A stretch of DNA of 64,000 nucleotides from Hippasteria phrygiana (GCA_037893225.1 JAZGUH010000327.1:992001-1056000), one strand, 5' to 3'; counted from the stretch's first letter, positions 23,581 through 34,749 are shown. A program made the numbers and translations. Notes: a model not told the origin generated them from the sequence alone.

Positions 23581-23700
23581 CAGGCTCTCGGAAAGCACTG
23601 AGCATACAGTGCTTCATATAAACGTTGGGATAGGGTCAAAGAGAAAATATCTGTTTTAATTTACATCATCATCCCCGACGCAAATTCCATCTTCACATTG
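23581..23700 (+). repeat. Duplicated block D1, copy 1
   Basis: Near-identical to 42651-42774: CAGGCTCTCGGAAAGCACTG, GCTTCATATAAACGT, ACATCATCATCCCCGACGCA. Same orientation. Non-coding. Confidence 0.85.
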
Positions 23701-23758
23701 ATTAGGCAGTAGTTTACTCGCTGCTGCATTGGATTCGAATAGGCCAGCCGACCCCGGC

Positions 23759-23832
23759 AAGCTCAGTGGTCGAGTGGTTAAGACGTCTGAATTAGTAAGC
23801 AGGAACTCGTGGGTTCGAATCCCGCCAGAGTA
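23759..23832 (+). tRNA. tRNA-like sequence (class II, Leu/Ser-type), probable pseudogene or SINE head
   Basis: An A-box region TGGTCGAGTGGTTAAGACG and a B box GGGTTCGAATCCCG are present, with a plausible T arm (GTGGG/CCCGC). The acceptor arms pair poorly and the anticodon arm is not clear, so it is unlikely to be functional. Confidence 0.5.
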
Positions 23833-23877
23833 AGCAGCCTGTGAATTCTACCTTACCATTTTAATACCTCCATTCAG

Positions 23878-23993
23878 AATCACGTGAGAGATTTTATTTT
23901 CTGGTATTCAGCTAAGCCACTCTTTAAAGAAAAGAATGCCGTCTGCGCGCATATAAGGGGCACCATGCCCATTAACCGTTAGTGTATTTCTGG
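23878..23993 (+). repeat. Duplicated block D2, copy 1 (inverted relative to 42455-42580)
   Basis: Contains CTGGTATTCAGCTAAGCCAC, TCTTTAAAGAAAAGAATGCC and TGCGCGCATATAA. The reverse complement appears at 42455-42580. Confidence 0.8.
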
Positions 23994-23999
23994 TGTTAT

Positions 24000-25218
24000 A
24001 CACACGAACGTATCAGCGCGCATTAGGATCACGTTGTGACCACTTTCAATCTGACGGACTTGTGTTCCATTGAAATCTATGCTGCTGGAGGACGAAGCAT
24101 TGATCACTGCTGAACCGTAGATGCAGAAATGTCTGAACTGACACAAGTGGCACTGCAGCCTGCCACACCCACGCCTAAGCAAAACAACAAGCATTCGTCG
24201 GCTAATAAATCAGCGCCTGCACAAAAACACAAAAGCGCAGATGACGATGAGCCTAATTTGCGCGACATGGTGCATAGTGCATCGATCTGCAGCAGACGGT
24301 TGCAAGTCTTTTACAGAGGCTTATGGCAAGCAAGGTGCGCCTGCTTCTCTTAATGTAAAATCATACACTGGCGCGGCAAAGCTCAGCGGCCAAATTGCGA
24401 ACAAGGTAGCACCTTCAGCCGAACTCGCACCTGAAAAGGGCGATTATTATTCAGATATGAGGTAAAAAAAGCTGCTACTCTGTTCAACACACGGGTACTG
24501 ATCAACAGGACGATGAACTCTCGGAAATGGCCGCACTAAAGATCGCAGAAGGGGACGATCGGACACTCCGCTGAAAAAGGGGGAAGGGCGCCCTCATACC
24601 TTTGGTAGGTAAAACTTGTGACCAAAGTGTTCCCTGCAGTTCACAATGGAGAAAAAACGAAGACTTGGTGCTCCGCACTGAATTAATTGCATTAAACTCG
24701 GAAATACATGTATTATAATGGAGGTACCTCCGTGATATTATTTATCCATTCGCCAGGGATGTAGTAGAGTCCACCACAAGTCCCTGCAAGTCCCGGCAGC
24801 GAATTCTTTTCCGTAGGCGGGTGAAGCAATTTTCATGAATAACTCTGTGGTTGCATTGATCACTGCACAGCTAGCACTTAGGTTCTCGGTCTCTTTATCC
24901 CATAGATCTAGTAACCGTACAGGTGGATTCGAAGTAGGGACCTTTTGATTTATAGCCTATCCCACTATCAACAAGACTAGTCTGTAGCAGCTCGACAACA
25001 GCCGTTCTTTAATTAAAATGATTGAATGTAGTAAATAATAATAATGCTGTGACGTTCTGCTCTATTATAATGAATAAACATAACTTTCTCATCAAAACTA
25101 CTAAATTATTCATGATTATTGCTTCACCCGCCTACGGGGGAAAATCGCGTCCCGGCAAGTCCCTGCAAGTCTATCACAAGCACTCCAGTCCTAATCCCAA
25201 TCACAAGCTATTCGGTCT
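24000..25218. other. Unassigned region with a broken charged reading frame and an inverted repeat
   Basis: A plus-strand frame from 24129 (MSELTQVALQ..., rich in Lys/Gln/Ala) shifts near 24280 to continue as LNVKSYTGAAKLSGQ...APEKGDYYSDMR, ending at 24465. It resembles a decayed gag-like or host low-complexity protein, but no family is recognised. GTAGGCGGGTGAAGCAA (about 24812) recurs inverted near 25110, bracketing ~300 bp. Confidence 0.3.
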
Positions 25219-25671
25219 CAGCACAAATCATACAATGTTGATGGTATGTGTAAAGTACTTCTTGGGCATAGACATTTTGGAGGTAATCTTCAGATTTTGT
25301 ATGTCTCCCCCGATGGTGGCCGATGAGGTGCGACTGGCATATAAACACCATTGCCAACGGGGAGGACCTAACCCTAAATTTGACTTGTCCAAAATACTTA
25401 TACAGGCTCCGTATAACAATAGTGTTGATGTTGGCCATGTGAATTGTAGGGTCCACATCATAATTACCTTTGCTTTAAATCTGAGATCTATTGACATCAA
25501 TTTATACCCTTATCATCGAAGTCATCGTACTTACAGTCAAACCTACGTAAAGTGGCTGTGATAACAGCAGCATGTTTGACTGCAGGAATCGTTTAGTTAA
25601 ATAGAATTCTACAAGGGAGAGAAAAGTTCGATTTCAAGTTGACATAGTCAGAGAACATTGGCTGAGATGAG
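25219..25671 (+). repeat. Duplicated block D3, copy 1
   Basis: About 450 bp shared in the same orientation with 45182-45617: GATGGTGGCCGATGAGGTGC, CATTGCCAACGGGGAGGAC, ACAGGCTCCGTATAACAATA, CTGAGATCTATTGACAT. Both copies have stops in all useful frames and are non-coding. Confidence 0.85.
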
Positions 25672-26008
25672 CCATCACCATGTGTATTTTAAGTGTAGGT
25701 TTCTAACTGTAGGCAAGATAGAACGACATGTATGCAGTGGGCAAATTTAAAACCCACCACCGCAATTCAGATTTGGCTTCTTTTGTCAGTACCATCTTTG
25801 CTTGGAAATGTCCTACGTTTTCTTGAAGTGCTGCATCTTTACACATTTCAAGATTCCTGTAAAACAGAGGACTAAGTGGTACTGCAGGAAAGCAAGAAAA
25901 TAGTTTCCCAATAACTTAAGCAACAAGTAGTACAGTCGGCCATGTATGGCAGGCCAAGGAACGACATAACGTCACAATTGGCTCAATTTATCATTAGGGA
26001 GTCGGACT

Positions 26009-26100
26009 CAGGGGCGGATCCAGGATTTTTTGCAGGGGGGGGGGGGGGGGGGGTTCTGAAATTTGCCCAGAAAGGTGACTCCAAAATGGATCCGCGCCTG
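26009..26100. mobile_element. MITE, CAGGGGCGGATC ends with poly-G core (copy 2), 5-bp target duplication
   Basis: Left end CAGGGGCGGATCCAGG and right end GGATCCGCGCCTG, with GGACT directly repeated on both sides (26004-26008 and 26101-26105). A poly-G run fills 26035-26053. Confidence 0.75.
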
Positions 26101-26699
26101 GGACTGTCATTTCGTTTGAATTAATACCAACCCTAGAAACTGCAGTTCATGTGTTATGTTCAAGTGAGATTTCTGGTTATTGATAATGAAACCCAATCCA
26201 TTACACCATGATTAGACTACACCGGATGAGGATGTTCTGTTTGCATTCCTCTTTTGCCGAGATATGACCTAAACTACGGAGTGTGGCTACTGCTGGTTTC
26301 ATAACCTTTGTAGAAATACGTGGAGGACTTGTTAGCCCAAAATACAAGCAGGTAAACAGCCACAACTTGTTTCGTCATTGGAAACGCAAGTACTTTTGAT
26401 GTTCACATGCTATGGGTATTGTAGGGTATGGGCATTATTGAGATCAATGGATGCCATGTAACAAAGCTTTCCAATTCAAAGTGATGGTATGCAATCAACT
26501 TGTTAAGACCTTTCAGGTAAATGATTACGCAATGTCTTTTGGGGATCTGAGAAATATGTTGGATACAAACTGTCCCTTGCAAGGATTCACGTCAACAATT
26601 GCACCCTAGCCCTTGTCGCACATTGTTTTAACTTCATTATCTACCCGTTGTGACATGACTCGGAATATTTCACTGGTTTGGGTAGACAAGATTGATAAG

Positions 26700-26890
26700 C
26701 AGGGACGGATCTAGGTTTTAACTAAGGGGGGGGGGGGGGGGGGGTTACCTGAGGTGATTGGCCTACACACCCCAGCGTGCCGAAGGCACGCCTTGCTAGG
26801 GGGGTCCGGGGCATTAAACCCGTACAGCCCAAGGGGGGGGGGGGGGGTTTAAACCCCCAAACCCCCCCCCCCCCCGTAGATCCGCCACTG
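26700..26890. mobile_element. MITE, CAGGGACGGATC ends with poly-G/poly-C cores (copy 3), 5-bp target duplication
   Basis: Left end CAGGGACGGATCTAGG and right end GTAGATCCGCCACTG, with ATAAG on both sides (26695-26699 and 26891-26895). G runs at 26727-26744 and near 26836-26847, C run near 26864-26875. Confidence 0.75.
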
Positions 26891-27372
26891 ATAAGGTATT
26901 TCCTCAATGTGGCAATGGGATACAGTGTCAAGCACCCCTGCATTGGAAGTAATTGCTTTCCAATTAGACATAAAAATGGCACACTGCCTGCGATTTGATT
27001 TTCGCAATGTAAAGAGTACTTATTCCTTTTCCCAGTGGGATTCTGTCTGCTGAATCGACCATTGGCTTAGGCTTGTCAAGATTCATGCCCCCATCATGGC
27101 GAGTTCGTCTCTGGCTATGTAGCCGCCTCTTCTGACGTAGGGCGTTCTTTGTGAGCGACCACGATATCTGTTATTGCTTGCTTGCTTGTCTGGTGAATCC
27201 GCCACGGCCACCTTGTCTTCGACCACCAGGTGCAAAGTACACCCATCTTCTTTTTCTTCCAGGTTATGCGCCAACTTCATATAAGACTGATGCATATCTT
27301 TTTGTGCGCAACTTGTGGATGGAGTGCATAGCCTGCTAATTTGACATTGAAGACCCATTAACTAATATTTGC

Positions 27373-27801
27373 TTAAACTTTGAAGGGTTGCAAGCCTCTA
27401 CAACAGACTCGGGGAGCTTTTCCATTGAGTTGCAGTGCGGGGAAAAAAGACATCCGATAATATTCTCTGGAGCAAGATGGGATTATGTAAGCTTGTGAGT
27501 TTTCTGTTCGGGTAGGAGCATCTAAATTCTTGGACTCAATTGGCATGTTGACAGCAGCCAAACCACGGTTAATTTTGTAGAACATCGTGATTCTTGCAAG
27601 TCTACGTTTATCTTCAAGGGTTTGCCACTGAAGAAATTTCAGCATTGCTCCAACACTTGAGGTCTGATGATAACGATTCAGAACAAATCTTGCTGCACGC
27701 CTCGGCACCATTTCCAGTTGGTGACTAATAAGATTTTTTGTGTATGGATCCCAGACTACTGAACTGTATTCCATAAGAGGCCTGACAAGAGATTTGTGTC
27801 C
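27373..27801 (-). pseudogene. LINE reverse-transcriptase C-terminal fragment (CR1/L2-like)
   Basis: The frame HKSLVRPLMEYSSVVWDPY, then RRAARFVLNRY, TLEDKRRLARITMFYKI and SFFPALQLNGK, has the order of the C-terminal tail of CR1/L2-group reverse transcriptases (LVRPxLEYxSxVWDPH, RRAARF, LExRRxxARLxMFYKI). Catalytic motifs are absent, so this is a truncated copy with its 5' end lost near 27801. Sequence right of it (27810-28800) holds no recognised gene. Confidence 0.75.
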
Positions 27802-28809
27802 TTAGGCCAAAAAAAATGTTTGGTTGTCCTCCACACCCTTTTTTTTTACATTTCCCGGAAGTCCAACTTCAAACCATACACAAAGTAAAACAAACACACA
27901 AATGTTGTTAGGCCGATAAACAATTTAATCATAGAGCAAGGTTGAATATACGTATAAATGCGATGGCCGCCAGGTCCTTCACTCCATCCGACATGCGCGG
28001 AGATTTCTTGTTAGATGTGGGGGGATGATTTTTGAAAGGCCATCCTTGTGTGGAGCGCGACACGGCACGGGGTTCAAGGGACCGCTTAAGGGCCCCCTGG
28101 TGGGTTGCAGGCGCAAAGCCCTTGCTAGTGGTTGAGGTAAAGCCCCCTGGAGCCCCTGGGGTTTACACAATTTTAGGTGCAAAATTGTGTCCAAATTCAA
28201 CCTTTTCTTGAGCTTGAATTGCAATAAATGACAATAATTAACACCTTCAAGCATTAAAAAATACAAAAGATCTTCAAAACTCAAATTTCTCATCCAATGT
28301 ATTTGGAAGCGTAAGTGTCTCTTTGCACAATGGAGCTCTGGTCACCTAGCAACACAAATAATGCCTATGCATTATATTAAGAATAAATTATTTACAAAAT
28401 AATTATTGCAAAATAATGCCTTGATGCATTTCGGTAAGGCATGATTAGAATGTGATTTGGTCTACACTTGACAAAAACTATGAAAACATATGGTGGACAA
28501 TGATGTGTACTTGACGACATTATAACTGGAATGCCGGAGATGCAAAACTCAGGCTCTAACAAAAGTTCCCAAACACTTATTTGCAGGACGCACAAACGTT
28601 TGTGTGTGAGTGCGCGCCGATTCCCAGTGAATGTCAGTTGAAGTCTGCTATCGGTATTTTAATTACATTGTATTACATGCGCCGCACGTTCATACCGTCT
28701 ATTGGCGCATAACAAAATCTGTTTGCCGTTGCAACTTTCTATTGCCTTTGTTGGGTGTGTTAGTTGAGTGAAAACAATAAAATAAAAGGCCATCATCTTT
28801 GTTGGGATC

Positions 28810-29291
28810 TGAACTTACGGCGTGGGGTCTGGGGCCCGGTTAAGGGGCCCGTAAAATTTAGGATTCTGGATGCTCTGTGGTGCAATCTGAGGCGATTCCT
28901 GGCCACTTTCATCTGACTTTTTTTTAAACAAAAGTTTTGACGATTTTATGGAGACTATAGATATCATGATTTTAGGCATTATTTTCTAGCCATTATTTTA
29001 GCCATGTCATGACTACAAAAGTCTAGACGCGGGCAAACTAAAACGGATAAATGCGAGCGCGAAGCCCTTACGGTGTGGGGTCCAGGGCCCGCTTAAGGGC
29101 CCCGGAAATGTTTGGAGTGGGGATGCCCCAGTGGTGCAATCTGAGGCGATTCCTGGCTACTTTCACCTGAATTTTTTAAACAAAAGTTGTGAAGATTTTA
29201 TGGAGAATATATACATGTATATCATGATTTTTGCCATTATTTTCTAGTGATTATTTTAGCCATGTCATGACTACAAAAATTTAGACGGGGG
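28810..29291 (+). repeat. ~240 bp tandem repeat, units 1-2
   Basis: Two adjacent units share GCCCTTACGGYGTGGGGTC, GGCCCGSTTAAGGGGCCC-like, TGGTGCAATCTGAGGCGATT, GATTTTATGGAGAMTAT and CATGTCATGACTACAAAA. A more diverged relative of the unit start is at about 28046-28110. Two more units continue at 30598-30990, so the array appears to have been split. Confidence 0.75.
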
Positions 29292-29292
29292 C

Positions 29293-29402
29293 ATTGAGTT
29301 TAAACGCACTGTGGGCAAGAGCTCGGTATGTACATGCGCGGATCCGGGGGGGGGGGGGGTGGCCGCGGGGTCACGTGCCCCCCGGTAAATTGAGTAAAAA
29401 AA
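29293..29402 (+). repeat. Inverted-repeat partner of 31530-31626
   Basis: TTGAGTTTAAACGCACTGTG, GGGCAAGAGCTCG, GGTGGCCGCGGGGTCACGTG and CCCCGGTAAAT reappear as reverse complement at 31530-31626. The pair brackets ~2.2 kb and could mark the ends of a composite insertion. Confidence 0.75.
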
Positions 29403-29404
29403 AA

Positions 29405-29520
29405 AAGTAAGTTAGTACGCCTACCCTTAAAAAGTGGGGGGGGGGGGGGGGGGGGGCATGATTACATTGGTCATCCCCCCATCCCCCCCCCCCCCCCCCC
29501 CCGGGATCTCCGCCCATGGT
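29405..29520 (+). repeat. Dispersed repeat with poly-G/poly-C runs, copy 1
   Basis: GTACGCCTACCCTTAAAAAG, GATTACATTGGTCATCCCCC and GGGATCTCCGCCCATG are shared in the same order with 32585-32699. Here the G/C runs are much longer (29438-29456 G, about 29483-29502 C). Confidence 0.75.
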
Positions 29521-30597
29521 GTAAACCGTGTAAGGTGTCCTGTCACCAAAATGAACAACGATGTAACCCACCGCAATGTACATAAACGGAGTCCTCACGT
29601 GGGCTACGCGCGGCGGCAATCTCCTTGCTCTACTAACCTCCGTATGTTTTAACTTTATGGATATTCAGGACTACACCTCCCAGGCCAAGGTTGCGTTTTG
29701 CTTTACTTTGCATATTAAAAAGGCCAGTTGCAGTTACCGAGTTACATTAATTAAAGGTATACAACATTTGCAAACATAAAAGAACAACACCTTACTTGAC
29801 ATTAAGTAAATAGTAGTCTCAACCATCAAGCGTAATCATGATACCGGAATTTGTGAGATTTTGTATCAATTCCCAATGATGGTCGATCGACCATCGGGAA
29901 ATACCCGACTTTTTCAAATACTGCCTCCAATTTTCCAACAGTAATGCAGTTGTAGGCATTTGGATAAATAAAGAAGACAATAGAAGTATCCAACTCCAAC
30001 TTTAAAATAAACTATCCAAACCAAACAGCATTTGTATATTTTCATTGCAAACAACGAACTATTCTGTCTAGGAAACAAGGTAGTATTATTTAACGTCTGT
30101 GACTGTCTGCCGTTTATTGATGTACAGTAGTGTCCCATTGTTCAGTCACAAGACGGATTGTTTTTCGAATCATTAAACTTGGGCAGAACCGCGACGACCA
30201 TCTGCAGGCCAGGAATTTATCATCGATGACGAATAGCGCAGAGTTACGCGAATTAGCATCTTTTACATAACTCAAAATTATCAAGAATGAAAAGATGAAT
30301 AAAACTTGTTAATTCTGATGATATTTTGTCTTTGGAAATGACTAAAAGTTGATAATGCACGTGTGAGTGACCAGTATCGAATATTTGTTAAAGCGATATT
30401 CTGCGAATGCAGTAACCGCAACATTGAGTTCATATCAATAGTGACCACACAAATCCCAACTCTAAACCTAACCCTATAGTGCTTAAGCACCCCTCCGCAT
30501 AAAAAAATCGTCTCCCCCAGTCGCCCCCACCACTGTAATTTTCGAAAACGGAGAAAATAATGGTATAATACTTTGAGCCCCCCGAGCCCCCCCCCTA

Positions 30598-30990
30598 CTT
30601 TCACCTGATTTTTTTAAACAAAAGTTGTGGCGATTTTATGGAGAATATATACATGTATATCATGACTTTTGCCATTATTTTCTAGTGATTATTTTAGCCA
30701 TGTCATGACTACAAAAATTGAGACGGGGGCACACCCAAAACGGATAAATGCGAGCGCGAAGCCCTTACGGCGTGGGGTCCGGGGCCCGCTTAAGGGCCCC
30801 AGAAAATGTTGGATTCTGGATGCTCCGTGGTGCAATCTGAGGCGATTCCTGACCACTTTCACCTGACTTTTCTTTTTTTAAGTTGTTAAGATTACAGTGT
30901 ATATGGAGAATATGTATATCATTATGTTAGCCATTATTTTTTGGCAATTTTTTAGCCATGTCATGCATCACTACAAAAATCTAAGTTTCT
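30598..30990 (+). repeat. ~240 bp tandem repeat, units 3-4
   Basis: Continuation of the array at 28810-29291. The first unit here starts mid-unit at TTTCACCTGATTTTTT, as expected if foreign DNA (29293-30597) interrupted the array. 31000-31525 has no recognised gene. Confidence 0.7.
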
Positions 30991-31529
30991 CCCTCCCCCA
31001 TTTTTGGCGTCTAATTTGCAGTTTTTCCCCTTCATTTTTAATTTATCCGGAATTTTTCTTGGTTTTAATTCTGGTTTAAGTTCAGTTGAAGTTTTCAAAA
31101 AAAGGGCTTGATTTCAGACTGTTCCTTGCCCTGTGTTAAAACCATCGGCAGAGGATTTAGGCACATTTAGTATGTCATTCAGTCAAGTGATCCATTGTTT
31201 CCTGCTGGTTGGGGCCATTTAACCTGTAATAAACTCCCCAAGGGAATGTTGAGATGCACCGCGATTGAGGGGGGATCGATGGACAGAGTTGAAATCCCAG
31301 GGATCCGGGAGATACACCGGTTTTCTCTTAAAAGAGGGATTCAAGTTCCATGGCATGATTGATAGCCTTTTTTTTTTCTTATTGCATTTTTCAGCAGTTT
31401 TATGCCAAAAAGTAGACACAGCAGATGTTTATCATCGGCGGCGGTATTTTTTTTAAGGAGGTTGCCCTCCTCCCTTCCCTTTCTCTAACTTCCCCCTCTT
31501 TTATTTCCCTCTTCTTTTTTTCTCTTTTT

Positions 31530-31626
31530 TTTTTTTTACTCCATTTACCGGGGGGCACGTGACCCCGCGGCCACCCCCCTGGATCCGCGCCTGCGAGCTC
31601 TTGCCCACAGTGCGTTTAAACTCAAT
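31530..31626 (-). repeat. Inverted-repeat partner of 29293-29402
   Basis: Reverse complement of the left block, including CACGTGACCCCGCGGCCACC and CTTGCCCACAGTGCGTTTAA. Confidence 0.75.
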
Positions 31627-31807
31627 GCAGAGAAAGTAAACGAACGACACTCGCACTTGCTGGGCTGCGTGGTGCTGGCCTGTCAAAGGTGTCATGGTAT
31701 CGCATTACACGCGAGGACAGAAAAAAGGGTATAACAAAGGGAACAATACTGTCCTCACATTTATTTCTTTGTTACGGAAAAAGTGAGGACAGGCAAACTA
31801 GTGCTTA

Positions 31808-32478
31808 TGCCTAATTTACATTTGCCCCGGGCGCCGTGCGATAAATGGGTCTACGATTTCCCGTACGATTTTTGAGGCATCGTAGGTGGCTACGGGCTAA
31901 GGCGTATGTGTTCACATTGTGTACGAGCATCGTGTGATTTCTCGTACGGGCCCTCGGGGGCAGGCCGGGGCAAAGCCGTACAGAGGCTGCGCGGAGATGG
32001 TGCGGCCGCTGTGGGATTGCCGCGGGATGACTGCTCAATATCCGTGCGATATCCGTGCGATATCCGTGCGATTTCACGGGTACTGCACGGGCAGCGAGCG
32101 GCAACCTTGCGATAGCTGTGTGAGGGCCGTGCGATTGTCCCAAGAGCCTACAATCTCCGTACGATTTTTTTTGGCCCCAATGTCCACCTAAAATCTTGCG
32201 TTTTCTTCACGATCAGCGCGCGGCCTCCGCGCGGTGCCCGTGCGGGGATTGTGCAATGCCACCTACGACATGTCTACGGGCTACGGGCTACGGGCTTACG
32301 ATTTTTTTTAAATTTGTATAACTTCTCGCTAAACAAAATCGTAGAGGCCGCGGCGCCCGTGAATCCGTACGAAAATCTCACGGCCGCCTCCTGCCTCCGC
32401 ACGGAGGCCGCACGGAAAGGGGATACGGGCAGGATACGGGCTCCGTAGACCCATCGCAGGCCAAATGTGAATTAGGCA
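31808..32478. mobile_element. Harbinger-like non-autonomous element with TTA target duplication
   Basis: Ends TGCCTAATTTACATTTG and CAAATGTGAATTAGGCA are inverted repeats flanked by TTA (31805-31807, 32479-32481). A 3-bp TWA duplication is typical of PIF/Harbinger. The 671 bp interior is unusually GC/CpG rich and packed with CCGTGCGAT/CCGTACGATTT words, including three in a row near 32040-32073. No transposase frame is present. Confidence 0.8.
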
Positions 32479-32584
32479 TTAGTCTATGGGGATGGGTTAT
32501 ATTAAAGGGATCAATGGAAAGTCATCACGTGTATAACAAAACAAAAATACATGTATTGGCAAGTTACGGACTCTGCGCAAGTTA

Positions 32585-32699
32585 GTACCGGTACGCCTAC
32601 CCTTAAAAAGTGGGGGGGATGATTACATTGGTCATCCCCCCCAGGTCAAAAAGTGGGGGGATATATCCCCCCCATCCCCCCCGGGATCTCCGCCCATGC
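32585..32699 (+). repeat. Dispersed repeat, copy 2 of 29405-29520
   Basis: Same words and order as copy 1, with short G/C runs and a GGGGGGATATATCCCCCC palindrome. 32700-33109 holds no recognised gene. Confidence 0.75.
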
Positions 32700-33109
32700 C
32701 ATCCGAACAACACATACCGTAGCCCAAAGGCTGCCAGTGCTGACACTGTCTCCTGGGGCTCAATGTCACTCTATGGACCACTTTTTGGTGGACGCGACCT
32801 TTGTGTGCTTCAGCTGTATTTCAGCTAGCTCAACATTCGACCAAAAAACCTCACGAAGTTTCGATGTGGTAGCCACACTGCACATACAATCAAACAAGAC
32901 TTTTACACCCAGTTTGCAATGAATGCTGAGCGTGTATTAAAGACGCCATCTTGGCTTCCCCTGTGCATATTCCCCACGTTCAGTTGATGCATTTTTTGTT
33001 TAAATATTTAGGCCTATTATTTAATCGTTTGTGTAAATATACAACAAAATTCCAAACTAAATATTAAAATATATAGTGGTCAAACAATCCACAAGGAAAA
33101 ACTTTCAAA

Positions 33110-33252
33110 TTTTCAAAGTGAACAAAGAAACTGGCAGGAGCGGGATACGAACCTGCGACCTCCGGGTTACCGTACCGGCGCTCTACCAACGGAGCTATCT
33201 TGCCCTATGTTGGCGGTCTCCCAAATTGTCAGTATCTTTGTTCGGGTGGGCG
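33110..33252 (-). repeat. tRNA-derived SINE, copy 2
   Basis: The tRNA-like unit is 33133-33204 on the minus strand. Flanks TTTTCAAAGTGAACAAAGAA and GCGGTCTCCCAAATTGTCAG are shared with copy 1 at 20789-20930. Its B box is damaged (GGTTCGTATCC). Confidence 0.75.
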
Positions 33253-33362
33253 CTAGTCAGAAGTCATAAACCCAGAATGCCGTATAGCCAGGGATTCCTA
33301 TTACTACGGAAGCCTGATAGTGCCACTAAAAAGGGATGAAAATTGTTTTTTTTTGGTACCGT

Positions 33363-33430
33363 TTATCTGGCGGCCGCCAATTAATTATCTGGCGGCCGCC
33401 ACATAATTAAGTGGCGGCCGCCAGATAATT
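33363..33430. repeat. 22 bp tandem repeat centred on GGCGGCCGCC
   Basis: Three copies of the 10-bp palindrome GGCGGCCGCC start at 33369, 33391 and 33413, exactly 22 bp apart and separated by AT-rich AATTAATTATCT-type spacers. It abuts a LINE fragment directly. Confidence 0.85.
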
Positions 33431-33825
33431 AAGGTTTTCCTAGATCTCAGTAAGGCATTTGACTGCGTCGACCATACAATTCTTTTGGAAAAACTGCAAA
33501 AGCTCGGCTTCAGTTATTAACTGGTTTAAGTCCTATGTTTGTTAGTGATCGCAGTCAAATTGTTAATATTGATAAACATATGTCTAAACCGTTGTATGTA
33601 AATGTCGGTGTACCACAAGGATCAATTGCTGGGCCCATTATTGTTTATTATATATACGTACGAACTGCCTCCTTATGTATCCGATAAGTGTAGGCCTAAG
33701 TTATATAGGCCTATGTATGCCGACGACTCCACGCTAATCTGCAGTTCCGAAAGCATTGCCGAAATTGAAAACGGCCTTAATGCCAAGTCGCAATCTATGC
33801 ATGCTTACTTCTTGGGAACGTTTCA
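33431..33825 (+). pseudogene. LINE reverse-transcriptase fragment (plus strand, CR1/jockey-like)
   Basis: Contains [20 protein letters not shown] (motif A region), then after frameshifts VNVGVPQGSI (motif B region) and MYADDSTLICSS (YADD motif C). It is truncated at both ends, lies opposite in orientation to the next LINE and abuts it near 33830. Confidence 0.8.
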
Positions 33826-33898
33826 TACCCCAATTTGAGAAATGGAGGGAGGCCTTGTATTTCATATTATTAGTCAGATTATTGGGGATAGGTTTGGT

Positions 33899-34430
33899 CT
33901 ATTTTTCCTTCAGTTGTTCTTTGAGAATGTGTTTGACTTCATTATCTAGTAGGGGTATGTTGTGGTCGATAGTGCGTTTATAAGTGGCTGCAATTTCATC
34001 GGCTCTTTCGTTTCCGTTTATCCCACAGTGTCCAGGGAGCCATTCGAAGCTAATTGTATTACCTTGGTGATTGATGTTGTTTATAGTGCGCCGGATGTCA
34101 CAAACGATTTTATGATGGGGGAAGGGTTTGGAGATGGATTGGAGGGCGCTAAGGCAGTCACTGAAAATACAGGTTTGCATATGCTAGACATCTTTAACCC
34201 ATTAGTACGAGGAGAATCGCAAAAAGTTCTGCCGTAAAATAGAGACACCATTGTTGAGGCCGGGATGCTTTACTATATTTAAGTTGAGGGATATATAAAC
34301 CACACCCAACTGTGTCAAGGGTGGGATTGTAGGAACCATCAGTGTATATATCAAGTGAATTGTTCCAAGTTGTATTGGTGATTTCTATGCTAATATTTCT
34401 CCTATCATATGTGTTTGTGGCATCTGCCAC
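33899..34430 (-). pseudogene. LINE RNase H domain
   Basis: LDIYTDGSYNP (catalytic Asp), FTAELFAI (Glu), CIFSDCLSALQSI (Asp) and GHCGINGNERADEIA (His/Asp) appear in order, the full RNase HI catalytic set, though split over two frames near 34185. Confidence 0.85.
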
Positions 34431-34749
34431 TCGAGAGAGGATCTCAGTGGAAATAAAAGGCTTGTTGTAAATGCCAAAAGGGGAAAGGGTCGTTGAGTGG
34501 GAACATCTTATATATGGGTATTGAGAGATCCTGGCTTCAAACGGGGTTTTATGAGTTGTAGATATCCACTTATCAGCAAAGTAGTGCTTTTGCCAGTTAT
34601 CGAAATTGATATAACCATTTGGATGGGATTTGTGAGCATTTATTTTAATTCCATAGAGGTTGCATAAAATCTGTCTATACGTAGAGCCAGAGGTGGGTCT
34701 CCAAATTCGGTCTGCAGCCTAAAATGTACGGAACTGTGAATAGCTCCTA

